From Flavobacterium wongokense (GTDB taxonomy: Bacteria > Bacteroidota > Bacteroidia > Flavobacteriales > Flavobacteriaceae): DNA of 64,000 nucleotides. The first letter of the stretch is position 1. The number at the start of each line of letters is the position of its first letter. The stretch lies in the NCBI RefSeq assembly GCF_021608265.1, contig NZ_JAKIHP010000001.1:1240001-1304000 (forward strand), in the 5' to 3' direction. Made by a program: the position numbers and the translations under genes. Positions 63,901 to 64,000 of this stretch are shown one piece after another. The notes beneath the pieces are model-generated. The model searched no databases. It saw nothing but the letters and a program-made list of their open reading frames with translations, and was not told the origin of the DNA.

Positions 63901-64000
63901 GGTAAGGAGTTATCAGTTGAACCCAAAGATTTCCTATCTGTTCAATAAAAATGCAAGCTGGGACATTTTTTATGAGTACCAGGACAAGACTAACTTAATT
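60908..64000 (+). CDS. Large exported, probably outer-membrane beta-rich protein (partial, runs past the window)
   Basis: 1031 residues are visible from the ATG at 60908, open to the last base. An alternative ATG at 60904 is out of frame. The signal peptide is MLKKLFLLLVLFGFSRLSAQ. The mature part is beta-rich with many alternating aromatic/polar strands (WQVDAFGNYQYVQ, RNQTAVRYNF, SDLSLFVNYRNLKYV, KISYLFNKNASWDIFYEYQDK), as expected of a large outer-membrane barrel after an N-terminal soluble region. A loop D-Y-N-G-N-G-T near residue 818 resembles a calcium-binding EF-hand-type loop. I do not recognise the family. It lies 42 bases after aspartate kinase and may share its transcript. Confidence 0.8.
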   Translation, partial: MLKKLFLLLVLFGFSRLSAQEIKSLYQNKKVAVSTDTIEIEKVSISPSFFKLQTPEGKEIDTSFYKIDFKKGKLVFKNGFASQDSLTVRYFKYPEQLTKTYSIYDQERVVANDGNLYKVNRSVKKFVPFDGLNTSGSITRGVTIGNNQNASVSSNLDLQITGKISDKVSLRASIQDSNIPLQDNGYSQKLDEFDQIFIELFTDRWNIRAGDLFLENRQSRFLNFNKKVQGLSTHFTFGGEENKTDIFASAALVRGQYAKSSFVGQEGNQGPYKLRGNNGELYVLVISGSERVYVNGILRKRGENNDYVIDYNAGEITFTSLFPITSEMRIVIEYQYSDRSYTRFVTYAGANHEAKTWSLGGYLYSENDVKNQPLQQNLTTEQAAILSNAGDNVNLMNAPSAYVDSYSENKILYKKIAVTGGEAFEYSNNPDDELYNVKFTLVGNNAGNYILTNSSAIGKIYQYVEPISGVKQGNYEPIVRLIAPTKIQIATVLGKYNPGEKTLVDFEVGVSNNDLNLFSALDDENNKGVAGKLNFRQRLFTKKWQVDAFGNYQYVQKNFKTIERLFNIEFNRDWNLTSFEGNQSLIINGLDFILPEKGKLTYQFEKLDFSKSFSGSRHIVNGLFNLKHWNILQNSSYLKSDGNYANSTFVRNQTAVRYNFKKNWIGSTLRLENNKERLVATQQLSALSQKFTEYGAFVGRGDSTKVFVELGYLQRVNDSLQNGFLQRVNTSQSYYLKSKLLQTKKSDLSLFVNYRNLKYVDETRQNEPSLNSRLLYNDQYFDQFMAVTTAYETTSGTIAQQEFTYLEVEAGQGVYTWIDYNGNGTQELQEFEVAPFPDQAKYVRVFLPNQIFLKTHQNKFSIALTLNPSQWQNKTGFKKLLSHFYSQNSFLIERKVRRNGDNFDLNPFSTSDENMLGLNTSFRTSLFYNRGKQKHSVTGTFIANQLKALLSVGSQESLNRTLQLQYIHLLKKTWLFTLGTELSKSDLLSENYSSKNFEVRSYQLNPKISYLFNKNASWDIFYEYQDKTNLI

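Overview
The window looks like a chromosome segment of a Flavobacterium-type bacterium (Bacteroidota). Four exported proteins end in Por-type (T9SS) C-terminal sorting domains. Several genes are preceded by the Bacteroidota -7 box TAnnTTTG. Lipoproteins, a DUF4270 protein, a TonB-dependent receptor with a carboxypeptidase-like N-terminal domain and a GldL-like mini-protein fit the same group. Coding density is high and the two tRNA genes do not encode CCA.

Layout. (1) 1-6864: an AT-rich accessory block. The first codons of a leftward gene resembling HTH regulators are followed by a repeat-rich control region and a tight rightward four-gene operon: a PIN-like protein with a possible DUF6414-like C-terminus, a ClpB-D2-like AAA+ ATPase, an ABC-type ATPase and an HNH nuclease. 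The last pair has the logic of Septu (PtuA/PtuB). The whole set looks like an uncharacterised antiphage-type system and is the main discovery candidate. (2) 7107-12655: YceI lipoprotein, small charged protein, lipoprotein, tRNA-Asn, RseP protease, secreted M1 peptidase. (3) 12818-19350: housekeeping genes (serS, a TPR protein, DUF4286, rsmA, mgtE) interspersed with seven copies of a palindromic repeat (core ATTCCC-N8-GGGAAT), two groups of which flank a small GIY-YIG nuclease gene; tRNA-Leu. (4) 19597-28423: prs, rplY, pth, two secreted metalloproteases, a lipoprotein, ribF and a small membrane protein. (5) 28504-40815: biotin genes in two places: bioB alone under a good promoter, and a five-gene leftward operon bioF-DUF2007-bioD-bioA-ketoacyl synthase. 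A cupin/JmjC protein, a 1596-residue secreted modular protein and recX lie between. (6) 40847-49668: GldL-like mini-protein, atpD-atpC, SGNH lipoprotein, TonB-dependent receptor, glmS. (7) 49684-64000: DUF4270 lipoprotein, GT5-only glycogen synthase-like protein, panC-panD-flippase-like operon, S41 protease with dCMP deaminase, HupE/UreJ protein, TerB-like protein, fbp, GNAT with aspartate kinase, and the start of a large exported protein that runs off the window.

Most of the window is core metabolism and envelope biology. The unusual material is the left-hand four-gene system with its control region, the palindromic repeats around the GIY-YIG gene, the ketoacyl synthase in the biotin operon, and several short-period extragenic repeat arrays. 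All calls come from reading the sequence and from recalled family knowledge; no database search was run.
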